50,426 nt of DNA from an uncultured Oscillospiraceae bacterium (GCA_902478605.1 CABSLQ010000015.1:1-50426); one strand, 5' to 3'. Positions 25,268 to 35,232 are shown, counted from the stretch's first letter. Notes: generated by a model from the sequence alone, not told the origin. Numbers and translations are program-made.

Positions 25268-27311
25268 GAAACCAGGCCTCCCCCCAGATTTGTTCAAAGA
25301 AAGCCGCTACCTTGCTCCAGATCATCGTCATCATCGCAATGACAATAACCGCGATTAAAATGAAAAACAAGGTCAGCAATATGTTTTTTATAGTCTCACG
25401 GAAGGTATAGGCATGCATTTCCATCACGCCCACAAAAAGATTCACCGCCGACCAGGCGATACCCAAAATGCTTAAAATCTGAATAAGAAAGCCCTCGTTC
25501 AGGGAAAGGCCATAGGACAAAAGAATTTTGACCGGCGTAATAAGCAAATACGGCGTGAGGGCATACGCGGTCATGATATAAACATTGGAAAGCGAACCCT
25601 CGCCGTCGTTAATCGCACTGATCATATAATTCCCGATGACCCACAGGATTACCCCGCCGACAAAGAGAAGGATATACGTAAATACCGGTGCGCTTTCAGG
25701 GGCAAGCTCACGGAAAAGGAAGCTGTTCAGCAAACGGTCACCCATATATACAATAAACAGCAACCCGAGCAAAATGGTCGCCGACAATACCGAGCCACGG
25801 TGGCCGTGCTTCAGATCGTAATACGAATCGATGGGATGCCGCAGCAGGTTACGGCTGTATGTAATATCCGTCCAGAGCCGCGGTGTCGGCGCTTTTGCCG
25901 CTTTAGGGACAGCCGGTACGGGCCGGCGCGAGCGGATCCTGCCAAATACAAACTGGCATCCTGCGACAACCATCACCGCAATCAGAATATACAGCATATG
26001 GTCATTCAGCCATTTGTTCCGAAGCTCCCACATTGCCTCGGAATAAAACTCCTTGTCGCCCACTAGCTTAAAATGCTCCATCGCCTCCGCAAACCGCTGC
26101 TGATGGTACAGCGAACGGCCGTAACCGGAATGGGCAATGCGGGACGTCCCATCCAAATCCAGAAGCTTTTCCCAAATTTCTTCACTTTGCCTGTACGCGC
26201 CGCTTTCAAGGGCCGCAATGGCCTGATGGGTCACAGCGGCAAATTCACCCGGGTAAAACAGCTGCACCAGGGAACGCTCGCTGTCAAGAATATAGATCAC
26301 GCCGTCGCTGCCAACGTCAATGGCCGCCGCCTTTGTAAACAGGCCGTTGCGGTCGCTTGAAACCGCCCGGCCGCCGAAGGAAAATACGAGATTGCCGCCG
26401 CTGTCATATTCATAAACCAGGCCGGTTTCCGTCAGGGCATAGGTATTATTGTGCGGCCCGGCGGCCACATCCACAAAGTTCCACTCGTCATCCAGGAATT
26501 TATCCGGCGACAAAATATTTTTTCCCGCCATGTTATATTCCTTAAGATTGTTATCCGTTTTCTCCGCCGCCGCACGCCAGGAATAGCTGAATTCCGCGCT
26601 TTGTGTTACGCTGAAAATCAAATCACGCTCTGAAATATCAATATTGTAAATAGCCGGGGCGGTCCGCATGAGCTGTTGATCCTTTTGCTCTTCTGTATAA
26701 ATCAAATCCTGAATCCGCTCAAGCAGTGTTAGATTTCGTTTGTTCGCGGCAAAAAAACCGTGAAATTGGCCGTCCTCGTCGAACTGCATTAAGCCCTCCG
26801 AGCAGCCGTCTCCGACGACAAAAATATTACCCGCGCTTGACAAAACGACATTTTTCGGCACAAAAGGGTTCCCGGAGCCGAAAAGAGGGCTTTCCGGCCG
26901 CCCGATAGTTTGGATCAGATTTCTGTCCTTATCAAAAAGGAATACGGCCTCCGCCTGCGCGTCGGCAACATAAACCGCGCCGTCCTTTCGGACAAATATC
27001 CCTTCGGGCTTTTCCAAAACACCCTCGCCAAAGGCGGTATGGGTATTTTCCTGCAGGTCATAAACCACAATGCGTTTATTCCCGGTGTCGGCAATATACA
27101 GACAATCCTCGTGCCAAAACAGATCCTTTGGATTGCTCAAATCGACTGTTTTTAAAATCGCGCCGCCGGGCCTATAAGCGAATTGCGTCCGTTTCCATCC
27201 GCCGTCCAGTGAAATGGTATAATTATAGGTTGTGCTGTCATTTGCACCCGCAGGGACAGCAAGCCCCCATACCAGCAAAAACAATATGGCAATAGCCAGC
27301 CCTTTTTTCAT
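25254..27311 (-). CDS. NHL-repeat propeller fused to a Yip1-type membrane domain
   Basis: 685 residues starting at ATG 27311 (MKKGLAIAILFLLVWGLAVP, signal peptide). Residues about 40-370 are NHL repeats forming an extracellular beta-propeller (DLFWHEDCLYIADTGNKRIV, KPEGIFVRKDGAVYVADAQA, AIDVGSDGVIYILDSERSLV). About 375-430 is a TPR-like helical pair (SGAYRQSEEIWEKLLDLDG). A helix at about 437-456 crosses the membrane, and about 500-680 is a Yip1 domain with about five helices (YYDLKHGHRGSVLSATILLG, AYALTPYLLITPVKILLSYG). It lies between the two permease pairs and overlaps the DUF5696 gene. It is not a known transport subunit; it could sense or dock substrate next to the permeases. Function unknown. 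Confidence 0.8.
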   Translation of the reverse strand: MKKGLAIAILFLLVWGLAVPAGANDSTTYNYTISLDGGWKRTQFAYRPGGAILKTVDLSNPKDLFWHEDCLYIADTGNKRIVVYDLQENTHTAFGEGVLEKPEGIFVRKDGAVYVADAQAEAVFLFDKDRNLIQTIGRPESPLFGSGNPFVPKNVVLSSAGNIFVVGDGCSEGLMQFDEDGQFHGFFAANKRNLTLLERIQDLIYTEEQKDQQLMRTAPAIYNIDISERDLIFSVTQSAEFSYSWRAAAEKTDNNLKEYNMAGKNILSPDKFLDDEWNFVDVAAGPHNNTYALTETGLVYEYDSGGNLVFSFGGRAVSSDRNGLFTKAAAIDVGSDGVIYILDSERSLVQLFYPGEFAAVTHQAIAALESGAYRQSEEIWEKLLDLDGTSRIAHSGYGRSLYHQQRFAEAMEHFKLVGDKEFYSEAMWELRNKWLNDHMLYILIAVMVVAGCQFVFGRIRSRRPVPAVPKAAKAPTPRLWTDITYSRNLLRHPIDSYYDLKHGHRGSVLSATILLGLLFIVYMGDRLLNSFLFRELAPESAPVFTYILLFVGGVILWVIGNYMISAINDGEGSLSNVYIMTAYALTPYLLITPVKILLSYGLSLNEGFLIQILSILGIAWSAVNLFVGVMEMHAYTFRETIKNILLTLFFILIAVIVIAMMTMIWSKVAAFFEQIWGEAWFHVKK

Positions 27312-27336
27312 CGCCGGGATTCCTCCCATAAAAAAT

Positions 27337-28227
27337 TCATTTGATCCCCGAATGTGCCATGGTGTTCATTACGCGGGACTGCAAAATAATAAATAAGATC
27401 AGATTTGGTAAAAACATAAGCAGGGTGGCCGCGGCGCTGACCCCCTGTCCCGCCACGCTGTTCCCCGCCGTATTGCTCAGGGTTGTCATGTAAAAGGAGA
27501 AGTTCTTAAGGGATTCCGTATCAATATAATAGGAGGAGGCTTCCACAGAATTCCACGCGGTTTGAAACATCTGTATCGCGACGGTAGCCAGGGCAGGCTT
27601 GACCAGAGGGAGGATGATTTTGTGCAGTATTTTAAAATCCGAAGCCCCGTCAATTACCGCTGCTTCAATGAGTGCACCGGGAAGCTGGTCAATAAACTGT
27701 TTGATCAGGAATACGCCCACAGGCATTGCCAGAAGCGGCAAAATATGCGCCAGGAAATTATCGTGAAGCCCCAAATGGATCACAACAAAATAACGGGGGA
27801 TCGCTACCGCTACCGGGACGAACATCAGCGCAAGCGTATTGAGCGAGAAGAGCTTATCGCGTCCGCGGAATCTCTTTTTCGAGAAAACATAGCCCGCGGC
27901 TGCGGAGATGTAAACCGAAGCGAAAACCGCGACGGCGGTAATGACGACGCTGTTTAATAAATACCGGGAAGCCGGGACGCTTGTCGTCCCTGAAATACTG
28001 AACAGCTGCCGGAAATTCTCAAAGGTGGGATGCTGGACATACGGGCGGGGCGGATAGGCAAACAATTCATCAACCGGCTTGAAAGCGTTGGCGACGATAA
28101 ATAAAATCGGGATCGTCATAAACACGGCTATGGGTATCAAATACAGATAGAATTTGATCTGTCCGCGCTCAAAGCCGGGGGGATTTATCCCGCCCGGCTT
28201 CCGCCAACGATGTTTCTTCCTTCTCAC
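27337..28227 (-). CDS. Sugar ABC transporter permease (MalG-like), first pair
   Basis: 296 residues, CUT1-type permease. A long basic N-terminus (MRRKKHRWRKPGG) precedes helix 1 at about 26-47. The EAA loop is at 188-208 (IEAAVIDGAS, then LPLVKPALATVAI). The C-terminus MNTMAHSGIK resembles the AGAVKG-type end of MalG-like subunits. It starts 14 bases after the first-pair MalF-like gene and ends 25 bases before the NHL/Yip1 gene. With its partner it should carry the ligand of one of the two solute-binding proteins. Confidence 0.92.
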   Translation of the reverse strand: MRRKKHRWRKPGGINPPGFERGQIKFYLYLIPIAVFMTIPILFIVANAFKPVDELFAYPPRPYVQHPTFENFRQLFSISGTTSVPASRYLLNSVVITAVAVFASVYISAAAGYVFSKKRFRGRDKLFSLNTLALMFVPVAVAIPRYFVVIHLGLHDNFLAHILPLLAMPVGVFLIKQFIDQLPGALIEAAVIDGASDFKILHKIILPLVKPALATVAIQMFQTAWNSVEASSYYIDTESLKNFSFYMTTLSNTAGNSVAGQGVSAAATLLMFLPNLILFIILQSRVMNTMAHSGIK

Positions 28228-28241
28228 ACTGGCTTCCTCCT

Positions 28242-29135
28242 TTACTCATCGGCGCTTCCAAACACCTTTTCCGCTCCCTTGCTGATTGCGCGGATACCTA
28301 TCAGCAATACTACGGAAATGGCCGCGGCGTATCCCATTTCATAGCGTATAAACCCGAAATCCTCAATATGGGTTACGATCAATTGCCCGGCGTAATTGGG
28401 CGTGGGATTTGCTCCGCACAGGGCCACGCCAATCCCGCTGCTTTGGAAGGTGTTGACGATCGCCATGACGGCGCCGAACAGCATCTGCGGCTTTGCAGCC
28501 GGGATGGTTATATAAATAATTTCCTGAAAACGGTTTTTCACCCCATCGATATAAGCGGCCTCATACAATTCCTCATTAACGCCCAAAATCCCCGCTAAAA
28601 TTGCCAGAAAGCCAATCCCCATACTGCTCCACAAGGCCACAAGGATCATGATAGGCAGCAGATACTCCTCGGATTGCAGCCAGTTTACCGGCTCTGTAAT
28701 CACCTTCAACTCCATCAGCCAATAGTTGAGATAGCCGTTTTTGTCGCCGCTGAAAATCACGCCCCAGACAGAGCTTATAAGCACGCTGCCTGTCATGGAG
28801 GGGGAATAGATCAGAATCGCCAGGATTGTCCGCGGCTTGTGGGAAATCTGCGAAAGCGACCAAGCTAGGAAAAACGCCAATATATAACCCCCCGCCCCCA
28901 CAAATATCGCGTATAGGATTGTGTTCGGCAATACTTTTTGCATGAATACCGAATCGTTGGTCAAAAGCGTGATGTAATTGTCCAGGCCCGTAAAGGACGG
29001 GGATTCTATGGTGTTAAAATATGTAAAGGACAATCCCACAGCAGCCATAACCGGGATGACTATAAAAAAGCAGAACAGGACGGCATAGGGCGCCATTAGC
29101 AGGGCTGTGGAATAGCGGTTGATGAGCCTGCGCAT
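28242..29135 (-). CDS. Sugar ABC transporter permease (MalF-like), first pair
   Basis: 297 residues, CUT1-type permease with helix 1 at about 12-38 (LLMAPYAVLFCFFIVIPVMA) and the EAA loop at 192-212 (YEAAYIDGVKNRFQEIIYIT). Its ATG follows the TAA of the giant binding-protein gene with no base between (stop at 29136, start at 29135), so the binding protein and this channel are probably made in fixed ratio. It forms a pair with the next gene. Confidence 0.92.
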   Translation of the reverse strand: MRRLINRYSTALLMAPYAVLFCFFIVIPVMAAVGLSFTYFNTIESPSFTGLDNYITLLTNDSVFMQKVLPNTILYAIFVGAGGYILAFFLAWSLSQISHKPRTILAILIYSPSMTGSVLISSVWGVIFSGDKNGYLNYWLMELKVITEPVNWLQSEEYLLPIMILVALWSSMGIGFLAILAGILGVNEELYEAAYIDGVKNRFQEIIYITIPAAKPQMLFGAVMAIVNTFQSSGIGVALCGANPTPNYAGQLIVTHIEDFGFIRYEMGYAAAISVVLLIGIRAISKGAEKVFGSADE

Positions 29136-32054
29136 TTATTTTACGCCCCCTTCCGTTTCATTGAGCCTGGCTTTCAGGGCCTCGACTACCGCTGTGGTAT
29201 AGTCCCGGATGATTTTGCCGTTTTCGTCCACAAAGCCAAATTCCTGCAGCTTGCGGATAATTTCGCGGTTTGACCGGATGACGGCCTTATCCACGGACTC
29301 CACAAGCGTTTTATTTCCCACCACAACGTTATTCCAAATATTGCTGACTTCCCGTTCCACCATATAATTGGCCGGGTGGCGGGGGTTTTCCTTTTGCGCA
29401 CGCCATTGCTCCAGGATGACGGCTTTGTGATCCTCGGGATAATCCATTTGCTTGAATGCATTTAAATTCGCCGTATTCCACGAATACTGGACGCCGAATG
29501 AGCTTTTGAGACGGTTGGCATATTGAAGCTGGGTGTCCTCCGCCAGCCACCACATCAAAAACCGGCCCGCTTCCTCCGGCTTTTTCGTCGATTCAAAAAT
29601 CATGCAGGCGGTGCTGTCCGCGACCTGATAGCGTAAAATGGAACCGTCTGGCTGGATCGTGCCGGGACAAAGGGCGATATCCCAACGGCCTGTCAGCTCG
29701 GGCGCCGCTACCTGCATCTGCATATAGGTGCTGAAGTTTCCTATCCCGATGGGAATCTCCGAAAACCGGAAGCTGTTATAAAAATTCGCCACAGTGGATT
29801 GCCCGCCGTAAATGGTGAACAGCTCTGTCATTTCCCGGAAGCCCTCCATGGCTTCCTCGCTGTCAATGGCAGTGGACGCGCCGTCATAGGCATAAAAGCT
29901 GCCCTTGTTTTGATAAATATAGGGGCTGGTTACATGATAGGTTTTAAAGGCGCCGCCCGAAGCGATCGGAAAACCGAAATTCATGGAATTGCGGAGCAGG
30001 ACCGGCATCATCCGCTTCACGTCCGTCCACGTTCCGGGTACCTCCAGTCCCATCATTTCCAGCAGATCGCGGCGGTAAAACAGCACTTGGAAATCCTGGG
30101 TTTCCACCGCGCCGTACACGCCGTCTCCGCAGCAGAGAGGAACCAAAGCCTCCAGATTATACTGTGCATTATAAAAAGGCAGGAATTCCTCGTATTCCAG
30201 CAGGTTTTTGGCCGCGCCCCGGATTGCAAATTCAAAGGGCGTGAAATAATTCAACCCGAGGGCCACGTCCGGGGCGGTGCCGGAAGCCCCCGCCAAAATC
30301 AGCTTTTGCTCATTGGGCATGATCGACAGGCGTATATTGGTATGATGTACGGCATTATACTCCGCATCCACCAGTTGCTGAAGGACTTCCACGTATTGGA
30401 TGGGACGGTTGATCCAGACCTTCAGTTCCGTCCCTTTTTTATCGGGCTGATAGGCATTGTAATCATTTATAAACGAGGCGGCTAACCTCTTTATAAATTC
30501 GCCCGCCGCGGTAAAAAATGAAACCTTTGTTTTCGGCAAAGCCTCTCCAGCCGTATAGAAATATATCCTATCCAGGCTTAACGACTGAGAATCCAAAAGC
30601 CCGATCACCTGGCCCAGGCTTTTGGCTACGGAATTGTCCCCCGTGTGCAGGGTTTCGGCATGGTTCGGCAATGTCCTCGGTGTCTTTATCAAGCGTTCCA
30701 GCTGACGAACCGCGTAATTTAATGAAGAGGCGAAGGTGGGCTTTTTCCCCGAAGCCGTCTCAAGGCGGCTGTATATTTCCTGGATGCGGCGGATATACTC
30801 CTTCATCTCCGGTATGGCCTGCGGGAAAAACATCTCCATATCCCATGTGCGGTTCTTCTCGGTTTGGCCGGCCGTCAGCTTTTGGAGCTCCATGCCTAAA
30901 GCCGTTATCTCATCCATCAGCTTTAAAATATCCTCATATATCTCTTCCATGGGCCCCATTTCCGCGCGCATGGAAATGGTGTGCGTCCCCGCTTCAAGCC
31001 AGATCTCAGCCGGTTTATCCTCTATTTCAACCGTCAGATTCTCAAAGGAGTCTGCATTGTTCTGCGGGAACGCAACACACGCAAGCTCCTTAAAGGGGAC
31101 GGCCCCGTCGATTTCAATGCGTCTGAACACAGGCTTGTTCGACGCGCCCGACTGGCTGTATGAAAAAGCTAATTGATAAAACCCGCTGGCCGGGACGGTG
31201 AATTCCCACAGGATTTTTTGTCCCGCCTTGTCCCACGAATTAGCGTCAATGGCATTTATTTTCTTTTTATAGGTGTCATAGGGTGTTAACGCCGCGTTGT
31301 CAATACTCCTGCCGCGCAGAGAGGAGACAGATTTGACCGCATAACGCTCGCCTTCAATGGGAATAACCGCTGACCTGCCGTTTTGCGCGTTGTTTTGGTG
31401 CTTTTGGCGGTAGGCGGCGTAGCCCTCCGGTTCCGTTACCTTATATAAAGAAAATTTCCGGAATTCGAAATTTTGAATTTTCGCTGTCAGGTTGATTTCA
31501 TATGTACCTGGCGCCCATTCAAAGATCACGGGCTTCAGGTTCAATGTATTGGCATCCTCAAAATAATTGCAGATAAATTCTTCGGCGGCCATTTGCCGGG
31601 GCAAAAGGTCGTTGCCGTACCGATCGCACGCGTATTCCGACGATTCGTCGGCCCAGAGGACAGGCAGGGAAGAAATAACCGGCTCGGCTTCTCCGGCGGT
31701 CAGGCTGATTTGAGAAGGGAGCGTTTTCGGATCGTTTACACGGTACTCGGCGCAAAGCCTGTATTTACCGGCTTCCTTTACCGTAACCGAAAAAGCAAGC
31801 GTGTCCTTTTCCTGCAGCAAAACGGTCTCTCCGTTAACCGCCTTGCCGTTATGAAATAGGCCGCCGTCCGAAACCGTAGCATGCCAGACGGCCTCTTCTG
31901 CCGGTTGCCTTTGCCAATTCTCAATCGCCAACGCGGAATAGCGCGGCTGCCCGCTCCGGTTATCCTCTTTCTCCGCGTTTACGCATACGGGCGCAGTTGT
32001 GCATACGATCCCCGCCGCCAGTACCATCGCTGCTGTTCGAATAAATCGCTGCAT
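29136..32054 (-). CDS. Giant multidomain extracellular solute-binding protein
   Basis: 972 residues, over twice the usual size (about 400-550). A signal peptide (residues 1-27, AAMVLAAGIVCTTAPVCVNA) has no lipobox. About 35-220 and 235-390 are two beta-sandwich, CBM-like units (WHATVSDGGLFHNGKAVNGE with AGKYRLCAEYRV; then FTVPASGFYQLAFSYSQSGA with EAGTHTISMRAEMGP). About 390-480 is helical. About 550-950 is a family-1 binding domain (ELKVWINRPIQYVEVLQQLV, ASGTAPDVALGLNY, VYGAVETQDFQVLFYRRDLL, STKKPEEAGRFLMWWL). The fused units may hold polymer or position the protein in the wall. It is immediately upstream of the first permease pair and 97 bases after the GH31 gene, with a strong hairpin between. 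Confidence 0.88.
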   Translation of the reverse strand: MQRFIRTAAMVLAAGIVCTTAPVCVNAEKEDNRSGQPRYSALAIENWQRQPAEEAVWHATVSDGGLFHNGKAVNGETVLLQEKDTLAFSVTVKEAGKYRLCAEYRVNDPKTLPSQISLTAGEAEPVISSLPVLWADESSEYACDRYGNDLLPRQMAAEEFICNYFEDANTLNLKPVIFEWAPGTYEINLTAKIQNFEFRKFSLYKVTEPEGYAAYRQKHQNNAQNGRSAVIPIEGERYAVKSVSSLRGRSIDNAALTPYDTYKKKINAIDANSWDKAGQKILWEFTVPASGFYQLAFSYSQSGASNKPVFRRIEIDGAVPFKELACVAFPQNNADSFENLTVEIEDKPAEIWLEAGTHTISMRAEMGPMEEIYEDILKLMDEITALGMELQKLTAGQTEKNRTWDMEMFFPQAIPEMKEYIRRIQEIYSRLETASGKKPTFASSLNYAVRQLERLIKTPRTLPNHAETLHTGDNSVAKSLGQVIGLLDSQSLSLDRIYFYTAGEALPKTKVSFFTAAGEFIKRLAASFINDYNAYQPDKKGTELKVWINRPIQYVEVLQQLVDAEYNAVHHTNIRLSIMPNEQKLILAGASGTAPDVALGLNYFTPFEFAIRGAAKNLLEYEEFLPFYNAQYNLEALVPLCCGDGVYGAVETQDFQVLFYRRDLLEMMGLEVPGTWTDVKRMMPVLLRNSMNFGFPIASGGAFKTYHVTSPYIYQNKGSFYAYDGASTAIDSEEAMEGFREMTELFTIYGGQSTVANFYNSFRFSEIPIGIGNFSTYMQMQVAAPELTGRWDIALCPGTIQPDGSILRYQVADSTACMIFESTKKPEEAGRFLMWWLAEDTQLQYANRLKSSFGVQYSWNTANLNAFKQMDYPEDHKAVILEQWRAQKENPRHPANYMVEREVSNIWNNVVVGNKTLVESVDKAVIRSNREIIRKLQEFGFVDENGKIIRDYTTAVVEALKARLNETEGGVK

Positions 32055-32080
32055 TTTTATACCACCTTACGGCGCATCGC

Positions 32081-32127
32081 CGCGGGCAGCCCTTCATGGG
32101 AGAATAATGAGCACAGGGCTGCCCGCG
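32081..32127 (-). promoter_or_regulatory. Intercistronic hairpin between GH31 and binding-protein genes
   Basis: CGCGGGCAGCCCT (32081-32093) pairs perfectly with AGGGCTGCCCGCG (32115-32127) across a 21-base loop. No T-run follows on the minus strand, so it is not a standard terminator. A stem of this kind can stabilise the 3' end of the upstream message or make RNA levels differ along the operon. Confidence 0.6.
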
Positions 32128-32151
32128 TGTTCTGTTTTACGGATAATGAAA

Positions 32152-35100
32152 TTATACTTTCTTTTTCCTTTGGCGTTTGATAAGCAGCAGGGCCGTAACG
32201 CCTCCGGCGGCCAAAACCACCACGATGCCGCCCACGATCGGGATCCAGATCGGGAAGCCGCCCTTGCCAGAGGGGTTGTTTTTATTAACGGGTCTCCGCT
32301 TTACGACCACTCTTCCGTCCTCGGTCTCCGGCTCCGAGCTGTTGTCGTCCGGATTGCTGTTTTCATTCCCATCGCTAGTATCGTTTTCATCGCCGCCTTC
32401 ATTTCCGTCCACGTCATCGTTCCCGTTACCACTGCCGTTGTTATCTTTGCCGGAGGGATCATCTGGTTCGGATCCTCCGGCCGGGCTATTGTCCCCCTGT
32501 GCCGAAACGCCGTATAAAAACATGGACCCGCTTTTGCTTTTCATCTCTGAAACGCGGATATAGCGAACCTCCTCCGGCGCTTCCGCTTCAATCGCTTCCA
32601 CGCCGCCCTTGCCGTTTTCGACTTGCTTGAATACCTCCCAGTTCTCATTGTCTGTTGACGTTTCGATTTTATAAGAATCGGCATAGCTTTGAGGCAGCCA
32701 TTTTAAAAGCACTTTAGAAACAGGAACGGTTTCCTTTAAATCCAATGTCATAGAATAACCGGGTGTGGTCGGAACCCTGAAGGAATTGAAAACGTCGTCC
32801 TTGGCCAAAGCGGCGACCTCCGAAGACTGATTGGAATCGGAAACCGTGGCCTTCAGGGAATAATCGCTTCCGTTACCGCCGTAAATTTCAATGGTCTTCC
32901 ACGTTTCGCTGTCCATGTGGATGATGGTTTGGCTGGCTCCGTCCACATAGAAGCCGGCGCCGTCAAGGATCTCCGACCTTGAAGCGGCTTTGGCCAGAGG
33001 CTTCCCGTCGACAAGGACACGGGTTGCGGCCACACCGTTGGCCAGCACGGCCTTCCGGCTGTCCGGCTTGGACGCAGTAATCCTGAACCCGCCCTTTATG
33101 CTCCTGTTTTCATATACCGTACTGCTGTTTGTATCCGTCCATTGGGTCGTCGAACGGGAGGAATCCGCCGGCGTTACAAGCAGAGCCGGCGTTGCATTGT
33201 CCTCTCCCATGCTGTCGCTCATTTTCAGCGAATCGGATGCCAACTGGATTGGCGCCGCCGTACCCTGCCGGACAAGCACCGGAATCCAGGTAAGCGGGGC
33301 GTCCACGTTCACACTTCCCTTACCGCTGTATTTCTTGCCGGTACGCAGCTCGTACCAATTGCCGGAGGGCAGCGTGACGGTTTGATAATACATATTTTCG
33401 GTTATCACCGGCGCAACCAGGAAATCGCCGCAGAACAGGTACTGGGTTTCATTGGCCATCAGAGCGGCGTCGCCCGGGAACGCCACCGGCATGGCCTGCA
33501 CCATGGTGCTCCCGGTTTTGTTCGCCCGGATCGCCGCGCTGTACAGCGTATCCACCAGATTCTCCCGGAGCCAATAGTATTCCACAAAGTTTTCCTCGGC
33601 CTTGTCGCCGTAATCCCAGGGGTTTCTCGGCTCAGTTCCATGGGCACGCATTAATGGAGAAAAGGCCGAGAACTGCGTCCAGCGCGTGTACAACTCCGGT
33701 GACGGTTTTCCCAAATAGCCGCCCAGATCACCGCCCCATGCGGAAAAGCCGCAGGAGCTCAGCGAAAGGATTCCGAGAAGCTGTTCCTTAAGCCCTCTCC
33801 AGCTTGACTCCTGATCCCCGGAAAAGTTCGCAGCATATGCTTGGCTTCCGGCGCACGCGCTGCGTTCAAATGTAATGAAATCATTGCCCATAGCCGCGCT
33901 CCAGGCGTCAAAATAGGTTTTCGCGTAAACAAGGGAATAATAGTTGTGCATTTCATCGCCGGTCATGCCGTTGGAGAACAGCATATCCTCTCGAATACGT
34001 TCACCAAAATCAATCATCCCTCCGCGCAGACCCCAGTCCCAATATTTTTTAAACTGAACAGTATTATCCTGCACGGCATTGGGATGTGTGTAATCCAAAA
34101 AATGCTCGTTATGGTTGGAGCCGTTTAAATACTTTGCCAAAACCATATTGGAAGCATTTGGGTCATAAAACTGGGGAGAGGGATAATTCCACATCAACAA
34201 TCTTGTGCCGTATTTATTCAGCTGAGTATAGCTTTTCGGATCCCAGGAAGCGTCGCCTTCCGCGTAAAGAGCTGCTGGGATGGTACCAAGTTCCTTATAT
34301 TTTTGCATAACCTCTGAAAGCTTTGCAAGATACGTTCCAGCGCCGTCCGCCGTCCAAACACCGCCACCGTTTCCGGCCCAGTAGGAAAATGCCCATTTAG
34401 GGGGGAGAAAGGGCCGTCCGGTTAGCGCCGTATAATCCTGTATATTTTTTTCGGCGCTGCCCGTCCAGACATACATATCAAACTTCGGACCGTTAAAGTC
34501 CAGCGAATACTTGTCCGCGTTGGTCTTGCCGATATCCGCCGCGCAGCTGTAGGTTGAATTGAAAAACATGGTATAGCCGCGAGTACTGTGGAGAAGCGGA
34601 ATGTTTTTATAAGCCCTGTCCATATTCTCGTCGGCTTGATCGTGATAAGCCGCGTCCATATTCCATAATACCAAGCTGTTTCCAACCTGATTCAGGGAAT
34701 TAAACCGTTCGCCGGTGCCGTAAAGCACCTCATTTTTTGAAATTGCGCATTCAAACCGAACCTTTTTCAGCGCATCATCCTTATCATAGCCAAAGGAAAT
34801 TTGCTTATCGGTTATCTGCATCACCCGGACGCCTTTGCCGTTGCTGACGTTCAGCGTAAAGCCAGAGCCGCTTTGGATAAATTCGACCGAGGTGTCTCCC
34901 GCAGTCATGCTATTGCCCTTGTACAGGATTTTCTTATTGCCCTTGGGGTTAAAGATTCCCGATTGGTCTGTGCGCAGGCGAATCCCGCCTTCTTCGGGAA
35001 AGGAAACATACAGCTTCATTTCCCTGTCCTTAACCAGCGTATGGATTACAAATTCCTTTTCATTTTTCTCGGTTTTCTTAACAATCTCCGGCCGTGACCA

Positions 35101-35232
35101 GGCTACGGCTATTTGGCTTGGCAGCGGAGAAGGCGGTTCAGACGACTGCGCCATAACATTCACTCCCGACGTAAAGAGCAGCATCGGCATGGTAACCAGT
35201 ACAGAAAGAATACTAAAAAGCTTTCTTTTCAT
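32152..35232 (-). CDS. GH31 glycoside hydrolase, secreted and membrane-anchored
   Basis: 1026 residues from ATG 35232 (AAAGGAGG upstream; MKRKLFSILSVLVTMPMLLF signal peptide). N-terminal beta domain about 40-260, TIM barrel about 275-620. The nucleophile is D408 in GGMIDFGER and the acid/base is D473 in NFSGDQESSW, so the enzyme should be active. PVITENMYYQTVTLPSGNWY and the following beta domains are typical of GH31. About 790-925 resembles a discoidin-type (F5/8) carbohydrate-binding module (VSKVLLKWLPQSYADSYKIE, EVRYIRVSEM). Then comes an acidic Asp/Asn/Gly/Glu linker (about 930-985), a helix (about 996-1018) and the basic end KRQRKKKV, so it is displayed on the membrane. The DFGE nucleophile motif is shared with alpha-xylosidase- and sulfoquinovosidase-like branches; the substrate is unresolved. 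It lies 22 bases after the lipoprotein gene. Confidence 0.9.
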   Translation of the reverse strand: MKRKLFSILSVLVTMPMLLFTSGVNVMAQSSEPPSPLPSQIAVAWSRPEIVKKTEKNEKEFVIHTLVKDREMKLYVSFPEEGGIRLRTDQSGIFNPKGNKKILYKGNSMTAGDTSVEFIQSGSGFTLNVSNGKGVRVMQITDKQISFGYDKDDALKKVRFECAISKNEVLYGTGERFNSLNQVGNSLVLWNMDAAYHDQADENMDRAYKNIPLLHSTRGYTMFFNSTYSCAADIGKTNADKYSLDFNGPKFDMYVWTGSAEKNIQDYTALTGRPFLPPKWAFSYWAGNGGGVWTADGAGTYLAKLSEVMQKYKELGTIPAALYAEGDASWDPKSYTQLNKYGTRLLMWNYPSPQFYDPNASNMVLAKYLNGSNHNEHFLDYTHPNAVQDNTVQFKKYWDWGLRGGMIDFGERIREDMLFSNGMTGDEMHNYYSLVYAKTYFDAWSAAMGNDFITFERSACAGSQAYAANFSGDQESSWRGLKEQLLGILSLSSCGFSAWGGDLGGYLGKPSPELYTRWTQFSAFSPLMRAHGTEPRNPWDYGDKAEENFVEYYWLRENLVDTLYSAAIRANKTGSTMVQAMPVAFPGDAALMANETQYLFCGDFLVAPVITENMYYQTVTLPSGNWYELRTGKKYSGKGSVNVDAPLTWIPVLVRQGTAAPIQLASDSLKMSDSMGEDNATPALLVTPADSSRSTTQWTDTNSSTVYENRSIKGGFRITASKPDSRKAVLANGVAATRVLVDGKPLAKAASRSEILDGAGFYVDGASQTIIHMDSETWKTIEIYGGNGSDYSLKATVSDSNQSSEVAALAKDDVFNSFRVPTTPGYSMTLDLKETVPVSKVLLKWLPQSYADSYKIETSTDNENWEVFKQVENGKGGVEAIEAEAPEEVRYIRVSEMKSKSGSMFLYGVSAQGDNSPAGGSEPDDPSGKDNNGSGNGNDDVDGNEGGDENDTSDGNENSNPDDNSSEPETEDGRVVVKRRPVNKNNPSGKGGFPIWIPIVGGIVVVLAAGGVTALLLIKRQRKKKV

